Assembly: GCA_002633005.1 (NCBI GenBank)
Contig: NMRA01000520.1
Span: forward strand, 129,559-193,558
DNA: 64,000 nucleotides
From: Phoronis australis
Taxonomy: Eukaryota; Phoronida; Phoronidae
Direction: 5' to 3'
In this document: positions 54,601 to 59,949 of the stretch, piece after piece
Layout: each line of letters starts with the position of its first letter
How positions within the stretch are numbered: position 1 is the stretch's first letter
The notes under the pieces: generated by a model
Seen by the model: only the letters and a program-made list of their open reading frames with translations
The model's database searches: none
What the model was told of the DNA's origin: nothing
Position numbers and translations under genes: made by a program

Positions 54601-54615
54601 ACAAATCTCCATCAT
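10285..54615 (-). CDS. CLCA: Calcium-activated chloride channel regulator (CLCA), complete, 15 coding exons
   Basis: CLCA proteins are secreted or membrane-tethered, self-cleaving metalloproteases that modulate calcium-activated chloride currents. CDS join on the minus strand: 54439-54615, 43540-43681, 42992-43135, 40310-40421, 39400-39562, 32638-32773, 31236-31354, 30649-30873, 24314-24619, 23619-23735, 19750-19857, 18994-19264, 15441-15614, 14994-15218, 10285-10742 (2877 nt, 958 aa). Visible features: signal peptide about 1-26; N-CLCA domain to about 290 with [13 protein letters not shown] at 160-172 (zinc ligands H160, H164 and an acidic residue) and the cysteine cluster at 193-225; VWA about 318-490 with MIDAS D325-x-S-x-S329, T395 and D428; beta-rich region about 509-730; FN3-like domain about 760-890 starting PPARITDL; membrane segment about 913-935; 23-residue basic tail. 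All junctions are GT-AG with matching phases and there is no internal stop. Exon structure is my inference without transcripts. Confidence 0.92.
12669..12766. repeat. (AC)n(AT)n microsatellite
   Basis: Over 80 bp of uninterrupted AC dinucleotides followed by a short AT run. Confidence 0.97.
13057..13204. mobile_element. Short MITE-like repeat with GGCGGAT ends
   Basis: Starts CAGTGGCGGATTTAG and ends GGATCCGCCCCTG, whose reverse complement matches the start at most positions; total 148 bp and G-run rich. Flanking 8-mers (GACCGGCT, GGTTTGCT) match only partly, so a target duplication is uncertain. Looks like a hAT-type non-autonomous element. Confidence 0.5.
14994..15218 (-). CDS. CLCA: CLCA exon 14 (FN3-like domain)
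   Basis: Residues 732-806, phase 1 to 1. Contains [16 protein letters not shown] and [10 protein letters not shown], the conserved start of the CLCA FN3-like domain. Acceptor TTTCAG; donor GTTTGT. Confidence 0.88.
15441..15614 (-). CDS. CLCA: CLCA exon 13
   Basis: Residues 674-731, phase 1 to 1. Reads [19 protein letters not shown] and GRYGVKIKV, matching the beta-sandwich region after the DNGAG motif of exon 12. Acceptor TTTCAG, donor GTATCT. Confidence 0.88.
15615..18993 (-). other. CLCA intron 12
   Basis: 3.4 kb. A palindromic TAAGCGCCCCTTATT...GCGCCC...TTAGGGCG stretch around 17800-17865 looks like a small MITE relic. Nothing coding recognised. Confidence 0.7.
18994..19264 (-). CDS. CLCA: CLCA exon 12
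   Basis: Residues 584-673, phase 0 to 1. [14 protein letters not shown], then [21 protein letters not shown] and the conserved QLDDNGAG. The reading frame stays open past the donor (GTAATT at 18993) into the intron, but the next exon restores the family sequence. Confidence 0.88.
19750..19857 (-). CDS. CLCA: CLCA exon 11
   Basis: Residues 548-583, phase 0 to 0. [20 protein letters not shown] and TIQIPGVAK, typical of the CLCA region after the VWA domain. Acceptor ATGCAG, donor GTAACA. Confidence 0.87.
19858..23618 (-). other. CLCA intron 10
   Basis: 3.8 kb. One unassigned open stretch with splice-like edges lies at 23038-23262. The rest shows nothing recognisable. Confidence 0.7.
23038..23262 (-). 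other. Unassigned open reading stretch with a perfect donor site
   Basis: About 74 open codons between stops, with [19 protein letters not shown] and [23 protein letters not shown] donor sits inside its end (near 23050) and pyrimidine-rich sequence lies upstream. The phases do not fit insertion between CLCA exons 10 and 11, and I do not recognise the protein. It may be a transposon relic or chance. Confidence 0.2.
23619..23735 (-). CDS. CLCA: CLCA exon 10
   Basis: Residues 509-547, phase 0 to 0. [20 protein letters not shown] then [13 protein letters not shown], matching the 'STVGxxTFF' region of CLCA proteins. Acceptor AACAG, donor GTATTG. Confidence 0.87.
24314..24619 (-). CDS. CLCA: CLCA exon 9 (second half of VWA domain)
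   Basis: Residues 407-508, phase 0 to 0. Contains [20 protein letters not shown] (D428, third MIDAS element) and [18 protein letters not shown], then [11 protein letters not shown]. Acceptor TTTCTAG, donor GTGAGT. Confidence 0.92.
26505..26879 (-). CDS. Unrecognised 124-residue ORF inside CLCA intron 8
   Basis: Begins [20 protein letters not shown] and contains [20 protein letters not shown]. No family recognised, no transmembrane segment, and no clear splice partners. Composition is more protein-like than most chance ORFs here, but there is no independent support. It could be an intronic gene, a transposon relic or chance. Confidence 0.2.
   Translation of the reverse strand: MKTIEGNYQHLQTRILKYGEFQQELAVNLVAKQPTFQPRLLPVLRSNYSTYIRIFKNGGFCVEGNVHGVEEFETFNDEQLLWLKLGDHLAKLTSKYAYCGEIKKYDYGSVNCSRVTKCAKMVDN
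27545..27600. repeat. G/C-run hairpin (GGGGGCTTTAGCCCCC)
   Basis: A near-perfect palindrome in otherwise AT-rich intron sequence, similar in character to the G-run MITE at 13057. Probably a small MITE relic with unclear ends. Confidence 0.35.
28691..28720. repeat. Triple CGTATGACGT tandem repeat with a palindromic CRE
   Basis: Three tandem 10-bp units (CGTATGACGT twice, then CATATGACGT). They create one perfect TGACGTCA (28705-28712) and two near matches. This is a CREB/ATF-type binding-site cluster in CLCA intron 8; a regulatory role is only a possibility. Confidence 0.5.
30649..30873 (-). CDS. CLCA: CLCA exon 8 (VWA domain, middle)
   Basis: Residues 332-406, phase 0 to 0. [18 protein letters not shown] then [18 protein letters not shown] with the second MIDAS element T395. 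Acceptor TTTGTAG, donor GTTAGT. Confidence 0.92.
30874..31235 (-). other. CLCA intron 7
   Basis: 362 bp, nothing recognised. Confidence 0.8.
31236..31354 (-). CDS. CLCA: CLCA exon 7 (VWA start, MIDAS DxSxS)
   Basis: Residues 292-331, phase 1 to 0. Ends [15 protein letters not shown], giving D325, S327 and S329 of the metal-ion-dependent adhesion site. Acceptor TTGCAG, donor GTAAAT. Confidence 0.92.
31355..32637 (-). other. CLCA intron 6
   Basis: 1.28 kb, nothing recognised. Confidence 0.75.
32638..32773 (-). CDS. CLCA: CLCA exon 6
   Basis: Residues 247-291, phase 0 to 1. [19 protein letters not shown] then [15 protein letters not shown], the conserved 'FC...W.I....DF' link between the N-CLCA and VWA domains. 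Acceptor TTTTTGAG, donor GTATGA. Confidence 0.87.
33959..35188 (+). mobile_element. Tandem-repeat element with 433-bp units, AAGAATA microsatellite and terminal hairpins (HINE/pearl-like architecture)
   Basis: Three tandem units, anchored at ATGACCTTT...TCCGGTGCA at 34006, 34441 and 34874 (periods 435 and 433 bp), each with further ATGACC-type words. They are followed by an AAGAATA-rich microsatellite (35023-35073). A 65-bp terminal module ending in the hairpin CTCTGCGC-TTACAC-GCGCAGAG then occurs twice (35067-35131, 35132-35188). Core tandem repeats, microsatellite and terminal hairpin resemble the non-autonomous Helentron-associated/pearl layout known from invertebrates. The class is inference; the repeats are seen. 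Confidence 0.6.
36418..36530 (+). repeat. Possible tRNA-derived SINE head
   Basis: TAGCCGAGTGGTGG at 36430-36443 matches an RNA polymerase III A box of Leu/Ser-tRNA type, and GGTTCCAGTATCC (about 36513) is a loose B box. There is no clear tRNA fold and no tail, so the call is weak. Confidence 0.25.
39400..39562 (-). CDS. CLCA: CLCA exon 5 (cysteine-rich part of N-CLCA)
   Basis: Residues 192-246, phase 2 to 0. [20 protein letters not shown], then [12 protein letters not shown] and [12 protein letters not shown], matching the CLCA 'C..G..G ... C ... C.F.PD ... SIMF' pattern. Acceptor TTTTCAG, donor GTGAGT. Confidence 0.9.
39563..40309 (-). other. CLCA intron 4
   Basis: 747 bp, nothing recognised apart from TACATGTA words. 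Confidence 0.8.
40310..40421 (-). CDS. CLCA: CLCA exon 4 (metalloprotease active site)
   Basis: Residues 155-191, phase 1 to 2. [20 protein letters not shown] contains the complete HExxHxxxGxxDE site responsible for CLCA self-cleavage. Acceptor CACAG, donor GTAGGT. Confidence 0.93.
40422..42991 (-). other. CLCA intron 3
   Basis: 2.6 kb with a TA microsatellite at 42528-42603. No gene recognised. Confidence 0.75.
42528..42603. repeat. (TA)n microsatellite
   Basis: About 75 bp of TA dinucleotides with one TG interruption. Confidence 0.95.
42992..43135 (-). CDS. CLCA: CLCA exon 3
   Basis: Residues 107-154, phase 1 to 1. [20 protein letters not shown] then [16 protein letters not shown], the conserved 'CG..G..IH.TP' block just before the protease site. 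Acceptor TCTAG, donor GTAAGT. Confidence 0.9.
43136..43539 (-). other. CLCA intron 2 with conserved pyrimidine tract
   Basis: 404 bp. The + strand has a long C/T tract (43195-43293) that is also present at positions 1-37 in the paralogue, so the duplication includes this intron. Confidence 0.75.
43540..43681 (-). CDS. CLCA: CLCA exon 2
   Basis: Residues 60-106, phase 0 to 1. [20 protein letters not shown] then [10 protein letters not shown], matching 'LF.ATK.RV.F..I.IL.P..W' of CLCA proteins. Acceptor CCCAG, donor GTTGGT. Same length as 221-362. Confidence 0.9.
43812..44064 (-). pseudogene. LINE reverse transcriptase, downstream fragment
   Basis: Minus-strand reading gives [20 protein letters not shown], then [20 protein letters not shown], a non-LTR reverse transcriptase palm region. 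It continues directly from the fragment ending at 48729 once the element at 44065-48728 is removed. It stops before the catalytic YADD motif, where sequence homologous to the CLCA intron begins, so the LINE lacks its 3' end. Confidence 0.85.
44065..44095 (+). repeat. Left terminal inverted repeat of the DUF7869-like transposon
   Basis: Begins CCCTCCACCACGAAATGAG. It matches the reverse complement of 48698-48728 except at three positions, all C/T or G/A differences. Confidence 0.92.
44400..44560 (+). promoter_or_regulatory. Putative promoter of the DUF7869-like transposon gene
   Basis: Four CCAAT boxes (ATTGG at 44406, 44488 and 44501; CCAAT at 44533), a GTCACGTGAC E-box palindrome (44514-44523) and a TGACGTCA CRE (44550-44557) lie just before the first ORF. 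There is no TATA box. A TATA-less, NF-Y/CRE-type promoter is plausible. Confidence 0.45.
44549..45052 (+). CDS. DUF7869-like transposon gene, N-terminal acidic exon
   Basis: 167 codons beginning [20 protein letters not shown]. The middle is strongly acidic and serine-rich ([28 protein letters not shown]). Reading continues past the TAA at 45050-45052 in the same frame with [19 protein letters not shown], so that stop may be a mutation rather than the true end. The start is uncertain: the ATG overlaps the CRE. It forms the 5' part of the gene finished at 45519-48464. Confidence 0.55.
   Translation: MTSFIVVNSQWLPPEETSVVAEALNIARAANILDEKDTENVRELICDYFFAPNDSFCEDSDEGEEIMDSSPPNELDSEFSDASGSESGDELVHAAVVTLDLDYEENSVLNPDNELTKVQNFDCHCKNRNSAAAAGDSTSPNPSKSGCIGQFSCDEVIVKRLEMAELK
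45519..45671 (+). CDS. DUF7869-like transposon gene, exon 2
   Basis: Acceptor TTTAAG at 45518, donor GTATGG at 45672. Encodes [20 protein letters not shown] then KFVCG, matching the family's 'VCR.TF.F..GIS' segment. Splicing 45671 to 45916 gives CGISQ across the junction, in frame. Confidence 0.7.
45921..45925 (+). repeat. Target site duplication GTCAG (left)
   Basis: Identical to 46702-46706 on the other side of the solo LTR; a 5-bp duplication is typical of LTR-retrotransposon integration. Confidence 0.88.
46014..46170 (+). repeat. 64-bp tandem repeat in the LTR U3, each unit with an HSE
   Basis: Units start TGATGATGTAATTTGTTTAC at 46014 and 46078, with a decayed third unit from about 46141. 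Each unit contains GGAACTTTCTAGAAG or a near match (46047-46061, 46111-46125, 46156-46170). Confidence 0.85.
46262..46269 (+). promoter_or_regulatory. LTR TATA box
   Basis: TATAAATA about 50 bp after the last HSE; transcription would start near 46290-46300. Confidence 0.6.
46702..46706 (+). repeat. Target site duplication GTCAG (right)
   Basis: Right copy of the 5-bp duplication at 45921-45925. Confidence 0.88.
46978..47330 (+). other. Intron of the DUF7869-like transposon gene
   Basis: 353 bp, GTATGT to TTTGTTTAG. Splicing joins CGG AGA G to GT CAT and gives [19 protein letters not shown] in frame. Confidence 0.8.
47331..48464 (+). pseudogene. DUF7869-like putative transposase core (last exon), frameshifted
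   Basis: Reads [20 protein letters not shown] (paired cysteines, zinc-binding-like), a central region, [59 protein letters not shown] and [18 protein letters not shown] 9-A run at 48038-48046 carries one extra base. Beyond it the family sequence resumes in the next frame ([17 protein letters not shown]), passes a TAG at 48213-48215 and ends at the TAA at 48462. The D-N-C-S-G-Q-N-K-N signature resembles the domain catalogued (to my recollection) as DUF7869, widespread in invertebrate genomes with no assigned role. A DDE-type RNase H-fold nuclease is my inference. Confidence 0.75.
48698..48728 (+). repeat. Right terminal inverted repeat of the DUF7869-like transposon
   Basis: Ends GACTCATTTTGTAGTGGAGGG; the inverted partner of 44065-44095. 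LINE coding sequence resumes immediately after it. Confidence 0.92.
48729..50710 (-). pseudogene. LINE ORF2: endonuclease and first part of reverse transcriptase
   Basis: On the minus strand ORF2 appears to start at [12 protein letters not shown] (ATG at 50710). Frameshifted pieces follow: an AP endonuclease ([11 protein letters not shown], then [11 protein letters not shown]), a linker with [12 protein letters not shown], and the reverse transcriptase start ([56 protein letters not shown]). The last motif ends at 48729 against the TIR of the inserted element and continues at 44064. Several frameshifts and stops make it inactive. The clade is not clear to me. Confidence 0.85.
50958..51431 (-). 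pseudogene. LINE ORF1 (L1-type nucleic-acid-binding protein), decayed
   Basis: Starts near the ATG at 51431 ([15 protein letters not shown]), then a coiled-coil-like stretch in another frame ([17 protein letters not shown]), then [19 protein letters not shown] and [11 protein letters not shown], the conserved RNA-binding motif of L1-like ORF1 proteins. Frameshifted. Its presence shows that the LINE 5' end is nearly complete. Confidence 0.75.
51495..51741 (+). pseudogene. Penelope-like element, C-terminal (GIY-YIG-type) end
   Basis: [20 protein letters not shown], then [15 protein letters not shown] and, after a 1-nt shift in an A run, [20 protein letters not shown] and a stop at 51739. This is the typical tail of Penelope-like endonucleases ('L..LEA..I....P.IN.Q'). 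The N-terminal part of the nuclease domain is not seen to the left. Confidence 0.65.
52039..52197 (+). pseudogene. Possible Penelope-like element N-terminus
   Basis: [20 protein letters not shown], then [20 protein letters not shown], resembling the leucine-rich N-terminal start of Penelope-like proteins. It follows the C-terminal end at 51741 by 300 bp on the same strand, as in the partial tandem arrays such elements form. It then runs into a CA/TA microsatellite. Confidence 0.4.
52197..52243. repeat. CA/TA microsatellite
   Basis: Short CA run followed by TATATACACATATATATG. Confidence 0.8.
52280..52624 (-). pseudogene. Penelope-like element, region after the RT, minus strand
   Basis: [20 protein letters not shown], then [20 protein letters not shown] and [20 protein letters not shown], the linker between the RT and GIY-YIG domains. 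Decayed reading continues to a G9 run near 52290. It continues the RT at 53703-54257 once the element at 52625-53702 is removed. Confidence 0.7.
52625..53702 (+). mobile_element. Tandem-repeat/hairpin element inserted in the Penelope-like element (HINE/pearl-like)
   Basis: Starts with ATGCGCCCACA (52625-52635) inside a palindrome (CCCACATATTTATATGTGG). A GTCC microsatellite (about 52671-52707) follows, then four to five degenerate ~150-bp core units beginning near 52739, 52884, 53044, 53190 and 53357 (each with a CTATCTCCAAAACC-like start, ATGAAATTTGG and CTAGTGGCAGTTTT). It ends with TGTGGGCGCAT (53670-53680, inverse of the start) and a hairpin AACGC-TCC-GCGTT. The target is Penelope coding sequence, which reads on across the site. 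No protein is encoded; class assignment is inference. Confidence 0.65.
53703..54257 (-). pseudogene. Penelope-like element reverse transcriptase, 5'-truncated
   Basis: Minus strand: [18 protein letters not shown], then [17 protein letters not shown] (the YxDD catalytic box) and [14 protein letters not shown], then a stop, [20 protein letters not shown] and ending NRINQIMI. These are RT motifs of the Penelope/telomerase-related type. Two stops (near 53916 and 53812). The truncated upstream end abuts CLCA intron homology at about 54260. Confidence 0.82.
54439..54615 (-). CDS. CLCA: CLCA exon 1 (signal peptide)
   Basis: Residues 1-59. [20 protein letters not shown] is a signal peptide ending near FCS, then [18 protein letters not shown], the first conserved CLCA block. 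Donor CAG|GTAAGG. An in-frame Met lies farther upstream, but the paralogue supports this start. Confidence 0.9.
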
Positions 54616-55022
54616 CGTCGTCTCTACTCGAGTGCGTATCAAGGAACTGAAATTACCGGGAAACTGAAATTGAAAGTAAAAACATGGATAGCCAAGAATT
54701 TTTATATTGATTTGGTACAAACGGGTATGGTGCGCTAACTAGGAAAGTTATTGACAATAATGTAGTTTCTCCTACAATTACTTCGCACTGGCTTCATGAA
54801 TTCGGCTATTGTTAACATAGATTTTTCGAACCATATTCTTTGTTAGATATGTTAAACATTTGTAATTGATTACTCTAGGTTATACACACATATGTGTTCA
54901 TGTTTTTGAAAGATCTGAAAACGGGGTCACTATGGCGTATCAAAAGCATGATGAGGTCTGTTGTCATGTTTACCATAGAATCTTTTTAGACTCCCATTGT
55001 GTGAATACATTTATTTGTACAG
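54616..55022 (-). promoter_or_regulatory. Putative CLCA promoter
   Basis: Minus-strand TATAAAAA at 54699-54706, about 85 bp before the ATG, which would give a 5' UTR of roughly 55 nt. The whole flank aligns with the paralogue's flank (1429 to about 1870), so it was included in the gene duplication. Confidence 0.5.
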
Positions 55023-55610
55023 TACAGCCACTGAATTATTAGACTTCGTCCGGGCTGCGTCAAGACTAGCCAGAAAGGACCGTTAACGGAACGCAGGCGA
55101 GAGAGAAATCAGTCACGGTCTTCTCACGCCTGCTCTCTTAGTAACGCTCACCGCTTACCTCCGGTTTTTGATTAACGCTGGCATCATATAACAATAAGTT
55201 CCGACTAACTCCGTACTTTCACGCATTTGTCATACAAACGGAGCTCCTTTAACTAGTCCGCATCCTGATGCATGTTCAAGCACACATGTATTATCACTCT
55301 GAGGATTTTTGTACCCCACTCGTTGGGCGAAAAAACCATTAGCTCCCTTCTGCAGGTGACTGCATCTGGCATCCCCATCCCCTTCTGCGAGCGTGTGATA
55401 AGTCCCCAACCCCTAATGCGGGTATTTGCAGCCCCATCCTCTTAGTATACCTGGAATATCGTGTAGGCAATTGAATGATTCCGTCATGTACACGAAGATC
55501 GTATCATTCCTAACCCATGCCTTTTAGTTTCTCGTACATGTATTGTTGGATCGTAGTTTTTATCGGTTATACTCAAATGCCGTGCCTCAAGATCAAAAGA
55601 AATCTGCAGT
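55023..55610. other. Upstream intergenic, nothing recognised
   Basis: No coding motif or clear repeat. Homology to the paralogue's flank ends near its left edge. Confidence 0.45.
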
Positions 55611-55614
55611 GATA

Positions 55615-56190
55615 CAGCACTCCAAGCAGAAATGACAAACCTGACGGAGACATTCGTAATAAATGGCTACCCAAGGGATTTCATCAAATCGGCTTTAACA
55701 TCGCAGAGAAAAGAGAATGCGGCAGAAGAACGACTAATGCAGACTATGTGCTTACAATGTACCATATATACCCGGAATAGCCCAGAAGCTAGGACGCATA
55801 TGTAAAGAATTTAAAATAAGAACAGTATACCGCAGCTCAGACCCACTGGGTCGGCGACTGACAAAATTCAAACCAAGAATTGACATGGGAAAGAAGAAAA
55901 ATGTCATCTATGAAATCCCATGTAAATGTGGTGAATGATATATCGGTGAAATATTAAGACCACTGAAGACGAGAATTACTAAACATAAGAGGTGTTGTAG
56001 AGAGGGTAATGCCTCCTCAGGAGTAGCAAAACACATGTGGTCAAAACAACACAATATCAAGTAGAACCACATCCGAATACTTGACAGTGAAACAGGTTGG
56101 ACCAAGAAAAAGATCAAGGAAGCCATGTACATGAAAGTACAAGGCAGTGTCTTCAGTCAGCCAAGCAAACAACCAAGTGTCACCAACTGA
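55615..56190 (+). pseudogene. Second Penelope-like element fragment with GIY-YIG endonuclease
   Basis: LTETFVINGYPRDFIKSALT, then after a shift IPGIAQKLGRICKEFKIRTV, YEIPCKCGE-stop-YIGEILRPLKTRITKHKR, SSGVAKHMWSKQHNIK and ILDSETGWTKKKIKEAMYMK. The C.CG..YIGE..R.L..R...HK pattern is the GIY-YIG domain of Penelope-like elements. In-frame TGA near 55936 and TAG near 56060 inactivate it. It belongs to a different subfamily from the copy at 51.5-54.3 kb. Confidence 0.8.
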
Positions 56191-56199
56191 AAAGCTTTT

Positions 56200-58527
56200 C
56201 AACGCCATGGCCCTCCCTTGACAGTAGAGCTCCTTCAGCAACTCCAGCATTTTGAATTTTTAATTATTTTTTAACATTCACTGCTTACCGAAACTAAAAA
56301 GCTGACTGCTCTGCGCATGTCCAATGACCAGCTCGCTCTAAACAATCGGTAGCTTCTCGGCGATTGCAGATGTTATGGAGATATGACTGCTGTAGAGTGA
56401 GCGGATGTCTGTGCTTCTTTATCTCCTCAGCAATCTTTCTCTAGTCATCCTCGTCCAGGTTCAATCTTTCGTTCTTGTGATTAGTATTTTCTTGTAAGTC
56501 CTCTACCTGACTTCTGGTCTTCACCAGCTTTCCAAATGACACGAATTCTCCACGGCAGCATCAAGATGGGCACGCCCACTGAAACTATTCAACCACCTCT
56601 TGCTTGGCTCTCATTAAAATGCCCTTTATAATGCCAGAAACTTTTACTCGTTTGATATACGCTACGCCTGTTCTTCGTATCGGTCAATTGATACTACCGT
56701 CTTGTCATGCGAGTGTCGACAGCTGTGCGCAGCTTCAAGTAGAACTGCCTTGCCGTTACCGGGAAGGTGCTCCACTCACAGCAAAATTCGAAATAAACTT
56801 CGAAAGATCTCTGCCACCCTGCTAAACTTGGGATAAACATCTCGCCAGAAATATTTGGTACCTTGGTTGAACACTTATCGCACGTTTGTCGAACTTTTGT
56901 CGGAGTTTTTAAACTCCAAAAAAGTTCGACAACTTCAAAATTGACGTTTTTGAGCCTAGAAGTTTATTGTTTATTTATGAATGGATTTACGTGCAAATGT
57001 GGAAATTACGACAACGTACATAGAAGCACTCTCGGATTCTAGTCGAAAAAAGTTTCCACGTAGTTCGGTTTAGTTTGAAAACAATTGCACCAGCGCAGGT
57101 ACCGTTAACAATTAATTAGCACCCGCTAAGAAGAAAAACGTCAACATCTCCTTGCGACAGGGTTGTTATAGGAAGAAGCTAAGGCATAAATATGAGAGAC
57201 AGCAGGTTTGACTTACAAAGACAATCTACCGATAGGGCCTATGGGTGGTTATTGACCATCTCCAGGTAAACCATCAGCTCTTCATATGAGTTGACCCCAT
57301 TTAAATAGAAATTGAATAACAACATGGCTGTGATGAGTTTGCATACCTACAGAGCATCGGTCCTAGCCTTTCCGGTGACTATACTGGTGCGTATCAGGTC
57401 ACTACTTTGATGGCCCACTATTCCGAAGACAATCGGCTACTCCGAAGGTCCACTACTACGTTACTACGAAATGTTGTTTTAATTTTTTCACTGACTCCAT
57501 CGTCCAGTATGTTCTGCCAATTTCACGAAAGGGTTATTAAATTGTTACTTAATAACCAAAATATCCACACAAAAAATTGGACAATGTAGTCCAATAACTT
57601 ATGTCTGCCCTTTTTACTGTCTGTGTAGTTAAGAGTTCTTGTATCGTATCTTCTTTGAAGCTCGAAAGAGAAATATATGATCATATTAAAGTTATAAATT
57701 GAAAGTATCCTTTCATATTTGGAGGAGGCATGGAATAGCGCCTTCTTTTAGGAGTTATAATTTCGGAGTATCAATAAAACAAACCCATAAGTGGACTCCC
57801 CATCTCTGAAAATGATATAGACAATGTATTACAAGACCCTGTTAGAAATCAATTTGAAAAAAAAACAGTGGGCCGAAATTCAAATTAGCGAATAGTGAAT
57901 TGCAAAAAAATCTCAAAATTGCATAAAGTTCAACCAAACTAATTTTGTTCTCTTGATCATATTTAATATACTTCAACAGAAATACAATAATCAACATTTC
58001 GAGGTTCATTATCAGGGCTATTGGGCCGGCAACTACACTATATCCTCTAGTGCATGTTAAAACAGGCACCAGAGATTAAAGCGAGCTCTCAAGTGCAGTC
58101 GGAAACCCACCCTGAATACCAACATATACTTGGTAAACGTCGGTAAAAGCACCTCTCTGGTGCAGAGCTCGTTAAAAACTACATGTGTACGACATTGATA
58201 TACATGTACTAGTAAGAACATAAACCAGAAATAAATACACATTGTACAGTTGATATCGAATGTAAAAATAATGTCAAGTAATAAACCCACTAATGTAAAC
58301 TGTTTCTTGCAATTCATTGCATATACATGATGCACTTATGCTCAATACATTGATTTGATAGCATTCAAGGATAGATAGTACTACTTACTTACCGATAGTT
58401 GAGGTTTTGGCTTTCAGTTGAGTAAATGGTCCATTCCGTGCATGCACGCGTTTGATAAACTACATGTGAATAGTAACCTAGGTTGCGTAATGGTCATATA
58501 GTATAGTTGTCTTGAGATAGCTGACCG

Positions 58528-58530
<3 letters not shown>
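56200..58530. other. Intergenic, nothing recognised
   Basis: A minus-strand stretch around 56430-56540 reads KTRSQVEDLQENTNHKNERL and may be another transposon relic. Otherwise nothing. Confidence 0.4.

Positions 58531-58531
<1 letters not shown>

Positions 58532-58584
<53 letters not shown>
58532..58584. repeat. (TA)n microsatellite
   Basis: 53 bp of uninterrupted TA dinucleotides. Confidence 0.97.
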
Positions 58585-58586
<2 letters not shown>

Positions 58587-58984
58587 AAACACAGTACAGG
58601 ATTTTTACCGGCGTTGTCCAAGTTGTTTACTAGATGATCCTATCGCTTGAGAAATGTCACTTGAAATACGACACAGTGGTGTTCTAGTCGCGTTAAACGA
58701 GTGAGGATAGCAATTAACATTTTCACGCCTGTAGCGAAGGCAAGGAAACTCACGCCTGACTTACGGTTGGCTCACGGTGCGCTCATACTTCGCCCATGCC
58801 TAACTCACGGTAATAATTTATTTTGGCGATTTTAAATGTCATTGTCTATGGTGCACATTGCTTTACGAATGACGTAAAGAATTACATTTCGAAACAACAA
58901 ACTACAGTGTATACACCAATCGGAAATTCTATAGAATCCAAAAACATATTTTAAAGGGAATTGCATAAGATCCTGTTTAAGTCC

Positions 58985-59830
58985 CTGATGAACTTCCTAT
59001 AGCATACTATATAGAATACTCTCTGAAAGGCTTTCCAACCTTAAATTGTATACAAATTTTGGTTACTCAAGTGCCGGAGAGAATTAACTCTAAGGATGAT
59101 AATTAAGTTTGTCTTTGTTGTATATTGTTCTATGTATTATGGTTTGAACGACGCTTAATGCTGTCGACGTTGTGCATCGCTCTATATATTCTGATTATCT
59201 GGTACTTATGGAAGTCCTGTAAGAATCCTATTGGAATTCAATCCTATCCTATTGGACGTCCTATAAAATCCTTCTGAGCTTCCTATATAACCCTCTTGGA
59301 CTTCCTATGGAATCCTTTTGAGCTTCCTATAAAATGCTAGTGAAGTTCGACTCATTTCAGTGCCAGAAACAATTTCCTCTAAAGATGTCACTCAATACTT
59401 CCTATGATGACATCGACCTGTGTACTATACTCATATAAAACTTTTTGTAACCTATAAGAAATCCAATGGGAGGTTCTGTACCTGGAAATTGAACTTCCAA
59501 TATTATCATACTGAAATTAATAATATAATTATATTGAACTTTATATAGAATCCTATTGGAATATTCTGAAAAGATTTTGTACTGTGTATAAGTTTTTCTC
59601 CTTTCAGTGCAAGAAATAATTTTCTCAAAGGAGGATGTTAAAAACCTTGCTATAGTTTTATGCATTTTGCTTATACAATACCTTTTGGAACGTAACATAG
59701 CAACTCTAATATGAAATTTTATATAATAGTCTATAAGATCCTATTGAACTTTGTATTGGATCCTATTGGAACTTTTTATTGGCAATCTTATCGAAATTCG
59801 CATATTATACTATTGAACTTCTCGTATATC
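58985..59830. repeat. Degenerate minisatellite with higher-order units
   Basis: Many variants of AATCCTATTGGACTTCCTAT (about 20-30 bp). A longer block GTGCCAGAAACAATTTCCTC with AAAGGATG recurs at about 59071, 59361 and 59608, suggesting larger units of about 250-290 bp. Non-coding. Confidence 0.65.
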
Positions 59831-59949
59831 AAATTATCTTTAGAGTCACTGCATGAGAAAGTCAGGCAGATGCGGGAACATGACATATCACGGATTTTTT
59901 TAAAATATAGCTTAGTTTTACACTTAGGTGGAATGGTCAACACCTAAAA

